A stretch of DNA of 64,000 nucleotides, from contig CM043949.1 of the NCBI GenBank assembly GCA_014529385.2, positions 109,893,977 to 109,957,976 of the forward strand, in the 5' to 3' direction. The notes beneath the pieces were generated by a model that searched no databases, had not been told where the DNA came from, and saw only the letters and a program-made list of their open reading frames with translations. Positions 20,216 to 32,414 of the stretch are shown here, piece after piece. Each line of letters begins with the position of its first letter. Within the stretch, counting starts at the first letter, position 1. A program made the translations under genes and the position numbers. The stretch comes from Adiantum capillus-veneris (Eukaryota > Streptophyta > Polypodiopsida > Polypodiales > Pteridaceae).

Positions 20216-21810
20216 TGTAACATTTAATGGCCTAGTAACTTGTGTGTAGCGAAAAATAACATGAACATAGTGAGAATTTCATTAGAATAGATTCCTAATG
20301 AGATTAACAAGAGTGCTTGGGTGGAGAGAGCAACAAAAAGCATAACACCTAGTTAGATAGCATGAACAATACTTCAAAAGAGAGAGAAATTAAGAAATTG
20401 ACAACAGTTGAAGACCGGATTTGCATGGAGCCAGTCCCCCCTCCAAAAGGCTTTGTATTATGGTTTCTCCCATCAAGAGAGACATTTTACAATACAATTC
20501 TTTGTGTTCCTTCAATTCTAGCTAGTGCAATGAAGGTGGAAAATTCATGCACTAAGAAAAACACTTATCAAACACAACATCAATTCCCTCACGGTCTCAA
20601 ACCCAAGACCTCACACACCTTCGAAGATGGTGAGAGCTAGCGGGGTATGAGAGTAGATTGAGAGGAAGAAGAAGTATTATTATGAGAAAGATGTACATCT
20701 CCTCACATAATCACTCATATTAGCATAGCTTAGCTTAGTAATTAGCATGGTAGAGGAGATGAGCATGCATTGAAGCTTGGCTCTTGGTTGGATTTGCATC
20801 ACAAAGCCAAGAGTTGTTGGTGTAGGCCTCCCTTCTCACAAGCTTGGAGTAGGAGATAAGCTTTCTATTAAAGCTTGAGAAAGAGAGAGAGAGAGAGAGA
20901 GTCTTCTTGCTCCACACATTGATTGTGTGTGTGTGTGTGTGTCAATAATGCCTTGCAAAGATCAGCCCCCTCTCTCTCTTGGTCGACCCCCCCTTGCTAA
21001 TTACTCATGCTAGCATCCTATTGGACCTCCCCAGGCTTAGCCAATGACAATTAAGCAACATAAGTGATAGGCTTCTGACATGTATCCCCCTTTCCCCTTT
21101 TGTGAGAGATTTAGGTAATTTAATAATTTAACTAAACTCTCATTGGACTCCTTTGCCTCCTAGCCAATAGGAATTAGGCAAGCCATTGGGCTGCTAAATG
21201 CTCATTGGTCCCCTTGGGAGACTCTCCAATAGTCTTCTAGAGAGCTTAATTCTTATTGGTTATTTTATTAAGTGTTTTTAAATTAATTAAACTAGATTTA
21301 CTCTAGCCTAATTCTCATTGGTCCACCTCCAGGCCATCCAATAGGATTTGAGTACACCTTGTGAGCATCTGGGCTAGGGAGCTAACATGTGTCCCTCTTT
21401 CCCCTTGTGTGCAAAGGGAGCTTGTGTGTGTGTGTATGAGTTTCTCTCTCATCTCCTACTTCTTGGGCTCGCCCCCTCCTATGTAGGGCTTGACAAAGAC
21501 TTTTGGGACACACTCAAATCATCCATTTTTCCCTAAAGTTGACCTTTGGACACAACCTTTGAATTTTGGAACCTTAGCATTTTGGAAGTCTTAATGGGAT
21601 GAACCTTAAGGTCTTTTAAGCCCATTGTTGTACATAGCTCTTTTGAAGATGGCCCCCCCTTTGGATCCCTATTTTCCCTCCTTTGGATCCCTACTATGGC
21701 CGGTCTGCTAACTTCACCAATAATCTAGCTTTTTCTCCCCTGGCACTTCCCCATATTAAATGATTAGTTTAAAATGAGAAAATCATTTAGGAGAATTGAT
21801 TATTATGACA
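20216..21810 (-). repeat. 5' LTR of minus-strand gypsy
   Basis: 1,595 bp. On the minus strand it starts TGTCATAATAATC and ends AATGTTACA, as in the plus-strand copy. It contains (AG)n, (TG)n and a run of CCAAT/ATTGG motifs. Confidence 0.9.
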
Positions 21811-24345
21811 ACTACAATCATCAAGAATCCATATCCCCTTCTTCCAAAGCATGGGAGTCTAATGTAGATTGCATTGACCGCTTTTTCTTGGCAATTGGTC
21901 GTGGAAATGGCATAGCCGTGTTGTGACTTGTTGTTGTTGAGGTCCTTTTTCTTACATGACGTTCAATGAATGGCTTTGCTCGTTGTATAGAGTTACCAAA
22001 TCTATCTTGTATTGGTTGAAAGTCTTTGGCGGGAAGTAGAACTCCATCCAATCCCCTTGCTTGCACCTCTTTCAAATGGAGCAAGAGTCTTTGCATCAAA
22101 ACTTCAAAATGTGCTTCTAAACCCCGATTTTCTTTCACTATCTCAAGAGCATGTGCATAGCATTGAGTCGCATTTGGATTTTTTATGGTTTGCTCTTTCA
22201 TACCAATTTGACATCAATCTATCTCCTCACCACTATGAGCCATTATGGGTGAGTTGCTAGTAGAAGCAATAATATTGTCATGTTCTTCGTGATACAAGTT
22301 AAGGCACTTGCTCACAATAGTGCTCAAATTAAAACCCTTGAGTAGCATAAGTTTGACTTGGTGCTTGCACATATTACCCTTCATTGCCCGTAGGCAATTT
22401 CAACATCCCCAATCACAGTTGGCATTGTACACAAGGTAATGCACCCCCCCACGAGAAGATTGGCTCTTGATTTTTGCCATAGATCTAGAACCCTCTTGAA
22501 AAAAGACCACATCACTATCTGGAATAGTTTGAGCCCTTTCAATTGAATGCTCAATCAATTTTTGTATCGCTTTGTTTCTAACAAATCCACCTTTCTTCGC
22601 CTCATCTATGTACCAAAAATAAGGCAAACAAGAGGTTAATAGTTTATGTAAGAGCCAATCAATTCTACGGCCCAATATATATTTTTTTGTCACATAGGGA
22701 TCAAGACTTTAATGTAGCATGATACGATTCTATGGCTCCATTTGTGTCTTGATTAGCATGAGGAAGTATCCTCACACTTCTAGTCCACATCTCTACACAA
22801 GCAAAGAAAATGATTTCACATAAGTACCAAAGAACAATAGTACTGTTTGGTAGATATCAAGTGCTTAAGTTAGAAATCAAATTGACCAACTTTTCCCACC
22901 CAATAAGTACGAAAATATTCGATGAAGGCATTCTCATGTGCAAAATCCCTTAAGAAATCTACAACACTATCTCTTATATTATCTAGTGCAATAGCCTCTG
23001 AAGCTCCACCTTCAACACGCATGTTCATGATTGCACCAAGGCGCCTAAACATTAGAGCTCTTATTGTCCAATCTTGGAATTTCTTGACCAAAGTTCTACG
23101 TTGGACATGCCATAAGCACAAATAAATTGGAATATTGAATACCACCCTGTTTGAAATAAATGACAATGGTTAAACACATTCATAAGCTACACTTGTGAAA
23201 TCAAAAAAGAGGAACAAGTGAGAATTTCAATAACATGAGAATGAGTTACCTTATAGCATTTATCTCAGCAGTTGCATCGTCAACAATAAATGCATTTGGC
23301 TCCCATCTCCTATTGTAATCAAGAGCCCTATTCCGAAGGCGTGTAAGCCTTTGCACAATACTACTTGTTTCTGAGCTTGATGTGATGATCCATGCAATTG
23401 GAACTCAATTTTGATAACTATCAAAGACTAGAATGGTGTAGAGTTGAAACTACAAACTGAAATTGAAAATTAGAGAGTTCAAATAAACATATCTTCTCTA
23501 AAAACATCGCTTTGGCATATAGAGTTTACCTTGTAAAAGTTTGTTCCAAAAGTCGAGTCCATATAAATTATTCCATTGTTGCCATAGAGATCAAACCTCT
23601 CAAGTTGCCAATGTGTTTGGATGCCAAGTACAAAGGGTTTTTTATGTGTAGCATCCATCTCCTCGTAGTAGAACACATCATGGGCATGTTGTTGAGTCCA
23701 CATTCGAACACTTTGGGCATCACTAAATGTAGTTCATATGTAGTAGTTGCATGCTTTCTTGCAATATTGAGGATATCTCTAACTGAAAGAAAATCATCCT
23801 GTGCCAATGTGTAATTTGAATTGTTCACCTTTTTCTCATGAACTACTTGAATATGTGCTTCATGCACTTGGATTGGAGTGTATCCTTTGCATAACATGTC
23901 GAAGACCCATGACATGATTTCTAAAGAAAGCCAAAGTGCAAAGCATAGATTTCGACGTAAGCTTGTCACCATGCCTTCTTTATGGCAAAGCTCATCATTC
24001 TCATCAACATGATGCATTTGAATGTAGCGAATGCAAGCGACATCTTCAAGAAGATACAATCTCTTTGCGAAGAAGTGGCATTGGCAACCACACATTCGAT
24101 TTCCTTTTAAATAGTGTGGACGGCTTCCTTTCCCTATCTTTGGTGTCTTCTCGTTGCGTGGAATCATTGTTTGCTTTCCATGCATACCTTTAGGACCATA
24201 ACCACACCAAAATAAGACTTCTTCTAAATAGCTCTCAATATATAGTGGGTTGCTTCGACCTACCCATTTGATTTCTTCTAATTGAATGGCGCCTAAAATT
24301 AATTCCCATGTTTGCAAGAGTCTCTTCCCCCTTGAAAAAATCCCC
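21811..24345 (-). pseudogene. MULE-type transposase with SWIM zinc finger (FAR1-like), decayed
   Basis: Minus-strand exons. N-part (24345-23700) has a Cys-rich MCGCQCHFF module. The MULE DDE core starts at IIYMDSTFGTN (about 23550), continues across a GT/AG intron to FQLYTILVFDSYQN, then NAFIVDDATAEINAI, and across a second clean intron to YLCLWHVQRRTLVKKF (C-x2-H motif, about 23110). A third acceptor leads into MWTRSVRILPHANQDTNGAI and ESYHATLK. A SWIM-type finger (CDWGC, then CKHQV) follows near 22330-22420. The C-terminus, rich in Lys/Arg/Ser, ends at 21821. A frameshift near 23700, a stop in YQN*VPIAW, a 1-bp shift after YHATLKS and a stop in the SWIM finger show decay. Intron retention shows it is not a processed copy. 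Confidence 0.82.
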
Positions 24346-25002
24346 CAAACATACACACACACACACACACACAAAATTGACATTAGCATGCTAATTTCTT
24401 TTAGAACAATAGGTTAAACATGCAATAGAAGCTCCATGTCAAATTACATCAATTGAATCAACTATAGGCCAACTAGCCCAAACTAACTTTGAATCGGCAT
24501 TAATTGATTTTGATGGAAATTAATTGGGAGAAGACAATGATTAGCTCCCTTTGAGGGTTCTTGTTGGTATCCACTAATGGCCTACGTCCATGCGCCAAGA
24601 GAAGATATTATTCATACTTGAGAATCATTACTTTGGGCATGAGTTGCATAGAGGTTAAGTGGGACTACAATAGCATGTAGAGATGAAGAAGATACACGGA
24701 CCGAAGAGAAGCTAATGAAATTAAAGGGGTTAGTAAATGAAATCATTGACTTAAGCAAAGCAGGCTTAAGCAAATGAAGTAATGTAACATCATTTAGATA
24801 GGAAATAGAATGTAGAGGTTAAGAAGAGAGCGTTTAATAGTAGTGCAGGCTTCTAAGGCTCAAGGGCTTAAGAGAGAAATGGTTGGCCTTTTAAATGAGA
24901 ACTAAGTGGGGCAATAATAATTTTAGTCTCTACCTATTTATGCTTAAATTTAGTTTATATAGTTATATTTGATTGGATGCAAATTTTCTTATTGGAGACA
25001 TA

Positions 25003-25004
<2 letters not shown>
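24346..25004. other. Unannotated interval upstream of MULE
   Basis: Begins with an (AC)n tract (about 24352-24373). The rest is AT-rich; nothing recognised. A MULE 5' exon or terminal inverted repeat could be here but was not seen. Confidence 0.35.
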
Positions 25005-25041
<37 letters not shown>

Positions 25042-25118
25042 ACTCACACACACACACACACACACACACACATGGTGTACCGAAAAAATCATTTTAGAGG
25101 CATATATATATATATATT

Positions 25119-25180
<62 letters not shown>
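25005..25180. repeat. Duplicated compound microsatellite (TC)n(CA)n
   Basis: Two tandem modules, each (TC)n then (CA)n then ATGGTGTnCC and an A-rich stretch, at about 25005-25090 and 25118-25195, with an (AT)n run between. The reading frames here (SLSLSL, HTHTHT) are artefacts of the repeats. Confidence 0.9.
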
Positions 25181-25182
<2 letters not shown>

Positions 25183-25306
25183 ATGGTGTTCCATAAAAAG
25201 CATTTTTCCAAACATACAAAATTCCTATCCTTGATTTTGCCAAGAGGAAATTTTAGAAAATTAGGTTTATTTGGAATTTAAACTTGCCTTCTCTATTAAG
25301 CTGAGC

Positions 25307-25311
<5 letters not shown>

Positions 25312-25341
<30 letters not shown>
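25312..25341. repeat. (CT)n microsatellite
   Basis: About 15 CT units just left of the foldback element region. Confidence 0.9.
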
Positions 25342-25342
<1 letters not shown>

Positions 25343-25584
25343 AAAAGAAAGGAGGGTAGCGGGCTATAAAGGAGGGCCTGAGGGTGGAAAACGAGGCTCA
25401 ACGCTTTCGGCGACGCCTGGGGATACAGTGCATCGTACGTGATTCGTGCGGCAAGTTGCAGTGCCTGCAAGTTGAAACATTGTGGGCCGGGGTATGCATC
25501 GCTTGCAGATTGAGCGTTGCAGCTTTTTCTGGCCGCAAGCGGCTCGCGCCACGCTAGTTCTAAATGCTAGGTGGCAAAGCCTCC

Positions 25585-26052
25585 CCTTTAAGTGCCACGG
25601 GGTCCCAAAGCATGGGATCAATGGTCCCAATTGAAAGGCGGGATGGCGATCGATCTGGATCGTTGATCGATTAAAATCCAAACTCGGGATCCCGAGTTTA
25701 GATTTTGAAAAACTAATCTCGGGAGGTCAGCCTAATCTCGGGACGCCTCGCTTTCCCAGCCAGGTTTTGAACCCTCGTCATCAGCTTGGGGGGCACACGC
25801 CTTGACCAACATGCCCGCGTGCGCCTCGTTGAAATAGATGTGATTTCACATCTATTTGAAGGTAAACTCGGGATCTCGACATAAAAACTAAACTCGGGAT
25901 CCCGAGTTTAGTTTTTGTGGACCCCACCATAAAAACTAAACTCGAGATCCCGAGTTTAGTTTTTACCTGTCGACGACTGAAATTTGCGCGCGCCTTTCAT
26001 TTTGCACAAGAGCCATTGATCCCATGCTTTGGGACCCCGTGGCACTTAAAGG
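25585..26052. mobile_element. Foldback (inverted-repeat) element with internal palindromes
   Basis: The 40-bp sequence at 25585-25624 is repeated as a perfect inverted copy at 26013-26052 (key words CCACGGGGTCCCAAAGCATG and CATGCTTTGGGACCCCGTGG). Inside are at least three perfect palindromes built on AAACTCGGGATCCCGAGTTT (about 25679-25700, 25893-25914) or the ACTCGAGATCCCGAGT variant (about 25935-25960). No coding capacity. It looks like a MITE or foldback element; no target duplication was identified. Confidence 0.7.
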
Positions 26053-26141
26053 TGAGGGTGGCAAAGGGGGCTCTCCTGCCAGCATGGAGGAGCGCTCGAA
26101 ATTTATAGGCGAGAGCGGAACGCTCTCATCATGTAGCCCCC

Positions 26142-26234
26142 GTAGACAGATAGGGATTAAATACACAGAAAAGGACCAGGCGCATGTAACTCCTGTAGAC
26201 AGACAGGGATTAAATACACAGAAAAGGACAAGGT
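26142..26234. repeat. 53-bp tandem duplication
   Basis: GTAGACAGATAGGGATTAAA at 26142 recurs, with one change, at 26195; both copies are followed by TACACAGAAAAGGAC. Confidence 0.85.
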
Positions 26235-26979
26235 AGGATTCGGGTGTACCACCAAGCCGAGCTAGGGTGTGCATGCACAATGCATCTGTATTTCCCATGG
26301 AGGAGACACATTGAGAACAACGAGAGAGGCAACAAGCAACACCGGCGTAGAGGGGGAGAGAGACGGATAGGCAAAATAGAGAGAGCAAGAAATATCGCCG
26401 CCCTATGTGTGGATGTGTGCGAACAACACATGTATTACAGGCGAAAAAGAAAGAGAGCGCCACAAACGAGAGAAAGATAGAGGGAATCCTTTACGAGAGC
26501 TAGGGTGTGCATGCAACTACGAGCTGCTGACTGGAGGTTGCACTTTGGCAAGAACAATCTCTAGAGTTGATGCAAGGCAAAAGTATGAATAGTGTTTGGT
26601 ACCTTATCCAAGGATTTGCAGTGACATCAAAGGATGCCCCTCTTGCTGTGGTTCATGGTTCAGACATACTAGAGAGCGTAGAAAAGAGTACCAAAGACCA
26701 CCATTGGAAAACTTTTTATTTCTCAGATATGCGTGGACAATGTCCTGCTTTAAGCTGTATATGAATCGAACTCGGCGGATCACGATATGGACCTTTTGTT
26801 GTTTTCCAGTCGCACAAGTTGCTAACTGTTGTGAGGAAGAAGCATGCAAACCCTCCCAAGTCCCAATTTCCAATGCCACCTGAATGAGATACAGAACAAA
26901 TCTACACATCCACAACCAAAAACTTCCTGAGATTTTTCATGCTTTTGTAGGGTTAGCAACCCACCATAGCTAGAAGAGC
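26235..26979. other. Gene-free interval before the PPR pseudogene
   Basis: GAGCTAGGGTGTGCATGCA occurs twice (about 26261 and 26497). The stretch around 26570-26880 has weak, shifting frames and no recognised domain. It may be the degraded 5' part of the PPR gene. Confidence 0.35.
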
Positions 26980-27705
26980 TTTCTGAGTGACGTTGCTAGC
27001 AGAGCAGGGGGTAGAGCAGCCACTAATAATAGCTTTTCACCAGTCACTCTACACGAGGGAGCACCATCACATGGAATACATTATAGCAGGTTATAGTCAG
27101 TATGGTTGCTGGCTCAAAACTCTGGATCTTTTTGATAGAATGCAAGTCAGTAGTACAGAGCCAAATGATGTTCTCCTTGCATCCATAAGAGTAGTACAAG
27201 CCAGATGATGTTCTCCTTGCATCCATAAGAGCATCTAGGGATATAGGATTTATTGAGAATGTGACACTCTAGACTTGACTCGAAGTTCTCGGTACAAGAC
27301 ATGCTTATTAGTATGTATGTCGAATGTGAAGCCTTGGATGATGGTTGCAGGTTGACTGACATGATACCAGCAAGGAGTTTATCTGAATGGAATGCTATCT
27401 TTGTAGATAATATCTAGCATCAGACGGCAGATGTTTCCTCCATTGTGAATGTTTTGAAAGCATGTACCAAGCTACAGGATTCATGGCAAGGCCAATTAAT
27501 GCATATATGGAGCTTTTGTTATGAGTTGCAAGGGACATTGACCATTGGAAATGCTCTCGTCGAATTTTATATGAACTGTCAAGGTGTGAAGATGGCTCAA
27601 GGCGTGTTTGGGGGTTTGCCAGTAAAAGACACAATGACTTGGAATTCCATGATTGCTGGTTACTTGGTGAGCCAAAGGCTCTTTTTCTCCTCTTTGAGCC
27701 CACAA
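26980..27705 (+). pseudogene. PPR (pentatricopeptide repeat) pseudogene
   Basis: PLS-type PPR units are recognisable: YIIAGYSQYGCWLKTLDLFD and MQVSSTEPNDVLLASI (about 27070-27190), then after stops VLKACTKLQDSWQGQLMH, TLTIGNALVEFYMNCQG, MAQGVFGGLPVKDT and MTWNSMIAGY (27445-27665). PPR proteins bind organellar RNA and are numerous in land plants. A tandem duplication of about 43 bp (GATGATGTTCTCCTTGCATC, twice within 27165-27230) and several stops break the gene. Confidence 0.8.
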
Positions 27706-27789
27706 GCCACCATGTGGTGCTTGCACAACACCTAAAAAAAACAACTCATGGCATCGATGCTTTTCATATAAAATCTTTAAAATAATAAA

Positions 27790-29022
27790 AGCAGTGTGTG
27801 CTACTAATTGGAGAAGCAACGGGAGCTCGCTACCCAATCGCTCCTCTCTCCAAGGCTTCACCGCCACCGAAGTCCACAAGCTCCGCCAGATCGCCTCGAT
27901 CGAGACTGCCTTCGAAGACAGCAATATTGTTGAGATCCTCACCACTCGCACTCTTGCTTTCCTCAGCCTTGCAGCTTCTCCCATCGGCGGATCCGCTACC
28001 GGGCGGTATCTGGCCTGCCAGTAAGCATGGTGCCGATGTTATCGTTGGCGTCCCCGACACCGGCATCTGGCAGCAGCTTCCATGATAATGCTGACTTTTC
28101 CCTTGGTGGAAGGCTTATGTGAATCATCACCTACCTTCAGTTCCTCCCGTTGCAACCGCAAGCTCATCGATGCACACACTTTCGTCCGTGGCTTCAAGGT
28201 CGCGGTGTCCGGCTCACTCGTCGGCAACATTGGATTCCCATCCCCCCGAGACAGTCATGGGCATGGCACACACACGTCCTCCATCGCCGCTGGAATGTTT
28301 GTACCTGATGCTAGCCTCTCTGGTGCTGTGATTGGCACCGTTTCTGGCATGGCACCACATGCACGCAATGGAAAATGTCGGCAGGTAATGTTGGACCAAC
28401 ACTTTGGAGGAAGCACTACAAGTGTGGCTCCGTGGATATTCAACATTGCTGCAAGCTCAGTTGACAGAGAATTCCCGGCCCCAGTAATCTTGGGAATGGG
28501 AAGGAGTACAAGGGCATGTCCATCTGGCATACCAAAGTAAGGGACGACCCACTGGCCTATGCAGGCAGTGTGGTGGTGCCGGGTGGCAATGCATCTCTTG
28601 CCCTCTTCAGATGTGCTCTCATATGATGCCGTCAAGGGGAAGACAGTGCTAGTGTTGATCATGATGGGAAAAATGAGGAAGCAAAGGGGTTTGCAGCTGT
28701 CTTTAAAGCCGATGGTATCGGCATGATTCTTAGCAATGGTGTTTCCAAAGGTGAGGACCTTATGTCTTTAGGTCACCACATTCTCCCCGCTACCTTGGTT
28801 GGGCACTCTTCGGTGAAGGAGATCCTGCAATACATCAAGTCAACTAAGAATCCAACAACAGTTTCTAGGAACTAAACTTGGAATTAGGCCAACTCTTCAC
28901 GCGGTCCTAAGTTCTAACCTCATTGCACGGGACATTTTGAAGCCTGTCATCACTGCTCCTGGCATCAACATCCTTGCTGCATGGACATTGGATAGGATTT
29001 CAAGCACATATAGGACTAGCTG
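27790..29022 (+). pseudogene. Subtilisin-like serine protease (subtilase) pseudogene
   Basis: In order across shifting frames: propeptide end (FTATEVHKLRQIASIETAFE), catalytic Asp segment VIVGVPDTGIW (about 28040), SSRCNRKLIDAHTFVRGF, catalytic His segment RDSHGHGTHTSSIAAGM (about 28245-28300), APWIFNIAASSVDREFPAPV, a protease-associated segment (KGMSIWHTKVRDDP) and ITAPGINILAAWT (about 28950). The part with the catalytic Ser is missing: the reading is cut at about 29023, where the LINE 3' end begins. Plant subtilases are secreted proteases; this copy has several frameshifts and cannot work. Confidence 0.85.
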
Positions 29023-29492
29023 AAGGAGAAATGAAACGAAACAAAATGCTATATTAACGTCTTCAAAAGGCCAAAGTGACCTATGAGACCAAAAAGTTAC
29101 AATGTGGTGGATCTGATACAAAGTCAGAGTCAAAATAACAACATAACAAAACAAAAAATACTATGGGATTCTAAGTTGGTCGATGTGAACTTAGCAAAAT
29201 GGCAATTGGCTGGGATAGCTAAATCACAGGAGATCCAGCATCCGTTGTTGGCGAATCTCATCAATCTCCTCCATGGTTAGTAGTCTGATCGGGCGTCGTG
29301 CATGCCTGGCCAGAGTGCTCCGAATCTTCTGATGTAGCCTTTGTCGATGTTGTGTAGTGCTCCGCAGTCATGGCCATCTGGATTTCCCCAGCCCAATCGC
29401 TCGATCGATCAGTGTGCCTCTGGTGTGAGACGAATGTGAGCTCTACTGTGGGAGTAGCTCCTACGGCTGTCCAGTGTCTGCTCTAAAGAAAT

Positions 29493-29950
29493 CTATGATC
29501 CGTCTCTGAACCGTGATCCGTCTCTGAATTGGCTAGCCTCTCCACTCATCATGCTATCTCTGTGTCTGCGCAGCTCGAGCAAGAACAAACCCAGGCATCT
29601 CTGATCCTCGTATCCCATGACTCTGGAGAGTGGTCCAAAACCCTCTTTGAACAAGCAATGGAAGTGGTCTCGTATCTCGTAGTAGATGGGGCAGCGGCAT
29701 GTGTAGTGCAACTCTTTCTCAGGCTCCATGTCACACAAGGGGCATGTCCTAGCCTCTGCTGGTACTCCGCTGTATCTGCCAGTCTCAATCCGCAGCAGCA
29801 GCTGGTGAGAAGATGTGCGTAACTGGCCAATAGCACATCGTATCCCATGAGGCGAGTGGATGTCCATGTATCCGGATCTCGTCACAAAACCATCCTCCGT
29901 AAGCTGGAGAAGATGCTCTCTGTAGAAAGCCATCTTCGTGCTCAGCTCCT
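29493..29950 (-). pseudogene. LINE C-terminal zf-RVT-like region
   Basis: Contains LRTSSHQLLLRIETGRYSG, CPLCDMEPEKELHYTCRCP (CX2C...HX4C), the zinc-binding module found after RT in many plant LINEs. Ends in a duplicated SQFRDGSRFRDGS tail. Confidence 0.78.
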
Positions 29951-30355
29951 GTGCTAGGATGTATCTATGTCCTCCTGGTGTCTAGCTGGGTTAGGTCTTC
30001 GCGGACGAGCCTGGTGATCTCGTAAGAGTGAGAGATGGTGCATCCAATGAGTACCGGAAGGGTGGAAACCTGTCTATACTGAACCCATGCGCCTGAAACC
30101 ATGATGTCATCTCCCCATACTAGCATGCTGTATCTCCTTGCATGGCTAACTGTCGAGAGGACTCAAGTGCAAGGAGGGCATATTTGTCTCTAGGAAGTTC
30201 CCACATGCGGTGTATGAAGGAAACTGATTTGGTGAGTGCCTCAACCACTAGTGGGGGGGCCGCTAGCTTTGCCGGATAATGGCACGTGGTACTGAGGCCT
30301 TGGCTCTAATGAGCCGCGAGATCATACAGACGAGAGGTTTCTCCATTCTCCCCCA

Positions 30356-31500
30356 TCAATCACTCCCGTGATGATCCAATGAAGGTCCCCATATCTCAGC
30401 TCCATAGAGCAATGCAAAAGCCACCAAAGTGTCAAAGAGCCAGAGCTTCGTCCGAGGCTCCTGAAATTGAACCTGCGAACACATCCTCTCCAATCTACCC
30501 AATGCTGCATGAGATCTAGTCAATCTGGTCTCCGCTGCTCTCCTTAGTGAGAATGTAGGTCCGCTAAAAACCATTCCAAGGTAAGTGTAAGCATCTGTAT
30601 ACTCCACAGTCTTCTGGCCGTATGTGAATGTAGGTGGTGACCTCCTAATCCACTTTGGGGTGGTATTAAACACCATAACCTTGGTTTTACTGAGGTTGAT
30701 AGACAAACCACTTTCGTGGGCAAACCTATGCAAAGCATCCAAGTGACGTTGCATCCCCTCGTAAGATTCAGAGATCAACACAATATCATCACCATATAGC
30801 AAAAGTGTAATCCATGTCCCTGCGAGCTGTGCACCTCTATCACCATTGCTCTGAATGTAGTCAGAAACCTCATCCACATATATACCGAATAGAGTAGGAG
30901 AGAGCGGCAGCCCTGCTTCATCCCAATAGTGGAGTGAACCGGTGTAAATAGTCCCTTAGAGTTGCGTACATGCCCTACTACTGATCTGTACAATGCCATG
31001 ATCCCCCTAATGAGCTCTGTGGGTACTCCTATCTCTTGTAATTTGCGCATCAATCTAGCTCTAGGTACTGTGTCAAAGGCTTTGCAGAAGTCCACAAAGC
31101 TACAATAGATCCGTCTCCCATGAGATTTGCCCTCCTCGATGATGGCCCTGAGTGTCAAGATATGGTCAAGAGTAGAAAAGCCTCTCCTGAACCTTGCTTG
31201 CCCAGCTACATGCATTCCTTCCCTCTCTGCCCATCTACTCAACTGCTGCTCAAGAATGGATGCGTACAACCGTGCCAGTGTGTGTCCAATCATGATAGTG
31301 CGATAATTCCCAGGCTCCTTAGGGTCTCCTGACTTGAAGATAGGTACAATCGTAGATAGACTCCAAATATCATGCAAGCCCTCACACATGTCTTTGTTAG
31401 TAGATCTTTGGCATGCATGAAATGCTCAGCCACTAAGCCATCATGATCATATGCTCTCCCAGTCCTCATCCTGTTAATGGCTTTCTTCACCATCTCAGCG
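30356..31500 (-). pseudogene. LINE reverse transcriptase domain (broken)
   Basis: RT motifs on the minus strand: IVPIFKSGDPKEPGNYRTI, GFSTLDHILTLRAIIEEG, motif A FVDFCKAFDTVPR (about 31080), motif B GMKQGC, and catalytic YGDD in LLLYGDDIVLISES (about 30790), followed by GLSINLSKTKVMVF. A frameshift near 30880, between motifs B and C, and stops after MCEGL break the frame. Confidence 0.85.
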
Positions 31501-31637
31501 ATGAAAAAAGCACATGTGTGTGGGCATGGATCGGGGGGCTTGGGAAGGGGCGACTATCTAGGTACTGTGTACAAAGATGATGCGTATTGACCCCAGGTCT
31601 TTGTAGAGGTAACGACAGGGGGGGGGAGGGGGGGGGA

Positions 31638-32409
31638 CTACTCATGAAAGAGCCACCATGCCTCATGCGAGTCTTGACTCAAGAATAGCTGGTATAGATC
31701 CTGCTCTAGTAGAGCCAAAAATGCCCTCTTCTCCCCGCTGCACCAGGCATCAGAAGTCAATCTGTGACTGTCTGTGAGTGATGTCCCCCAAAAGCACCTC
31801 CCTCTGAAGTCTAGCTCTAGTATGGCAGCATTCCTCATCATACCAATTGTTCCGAGGCATGCTCCTTGAACGACGTCTCTGCTCAGGCTGGGTGTGTGGG
31901 TATGCCTCTGTGCTGCCGCATCATGTAATGTCTGTGTCAGTATAGTAGTAAGCTCCTCCAGAGGTTGCCCTGGTTCCTCAGTGCATAAGCGTCTGTAGAT
32001 CTCGTCTATGTATACAGAATCTGTTTCCCGCGTGAAGGTGTAGCGAGTAGGGGCTGCTACCCGTGGCCTGTGTGCTACAATGAATTGGAAGGAGATGGTC
32101 ATCGACAAAAGAGCATGATCCACTGCCACCTCAACCAGTCTGGGCCCAACTGTGAGATCCTGGATACTAGAGATGAGACTTGGCTGTGCCATGACATAAT
32201 CCACTGTGCTGGCTCCATGTCTATGTGGTAAGCATGTTAAACCTCCCACAGGCAGAAAATCTCTGTAGGCCATTCAAGATGGCCAGTCCATGTGCAGTGC
32301 CCATGTCTATCAGGTATCACCCATACTCAGTATATTCCACATCTTGTGATAGTCTGGACATGCCCGTCTCTACAACATCTAGCTCTCTCAACATCTCCTT
32401 TGAAGTATC
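31638..32409 (-). pseudogene. LINE linker between endonuclease and RT (broken)
   Basis: Reads AQPSLISSIQDLTVGPRLVE and VDHALLSMTISFQF (endonuclease C-terminus: the DHALL-type SDH motif region), then an Arg-rich linker. The upper edge 32280-32409 continues the endonuclease (GLAILNGLQRFSACGRFN) up to the gypsy insertion. G-run slippage occurs near 31620-31638. Confidence 0.72.
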
Positions 32410-32414
32410 ATAAA

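Larger units (their letters stand above)
14384..21810 (-). mobile_element. Ty3/gypsy chromovirus-type element, minus strand, decayed
   Basis: Same family as the plus-strand copy at 32415-41187. The 5' LTR is complete (20216-21810); the 3' LTR at 14384-15145 keeps only its first half or so. Domain order on the minus strand is gag, RT, RNase H, integrase, chromodomain. The zinc knuckle and protease have been deleted, and several stops and frameshifts break pol. It lies directly against the 3' end of the MULE pseudogene. Confidence 0.92.
29023..32409 (-). mobile_element. LINE retrotransposon, 3' part (continues at 41188)
   Basis: Minus-strand non-LTR element inserted into the subtilase pseudogene and later split by the gypsy at 32415-41187. 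The 3' untranslated part (29023-29490) has no long poly-A; it ends in a T-rich stretch on the minus strand (CGTTTCATTTCTCC). The 5' half with the endonuclease lies on the far side of the gypsy (41188-41870). Confidence 0.85.

Noticed and set aside
24973-25281. SLSLSL-HTHTHT frames
   Set aside because: Compound microsatellite artefact.
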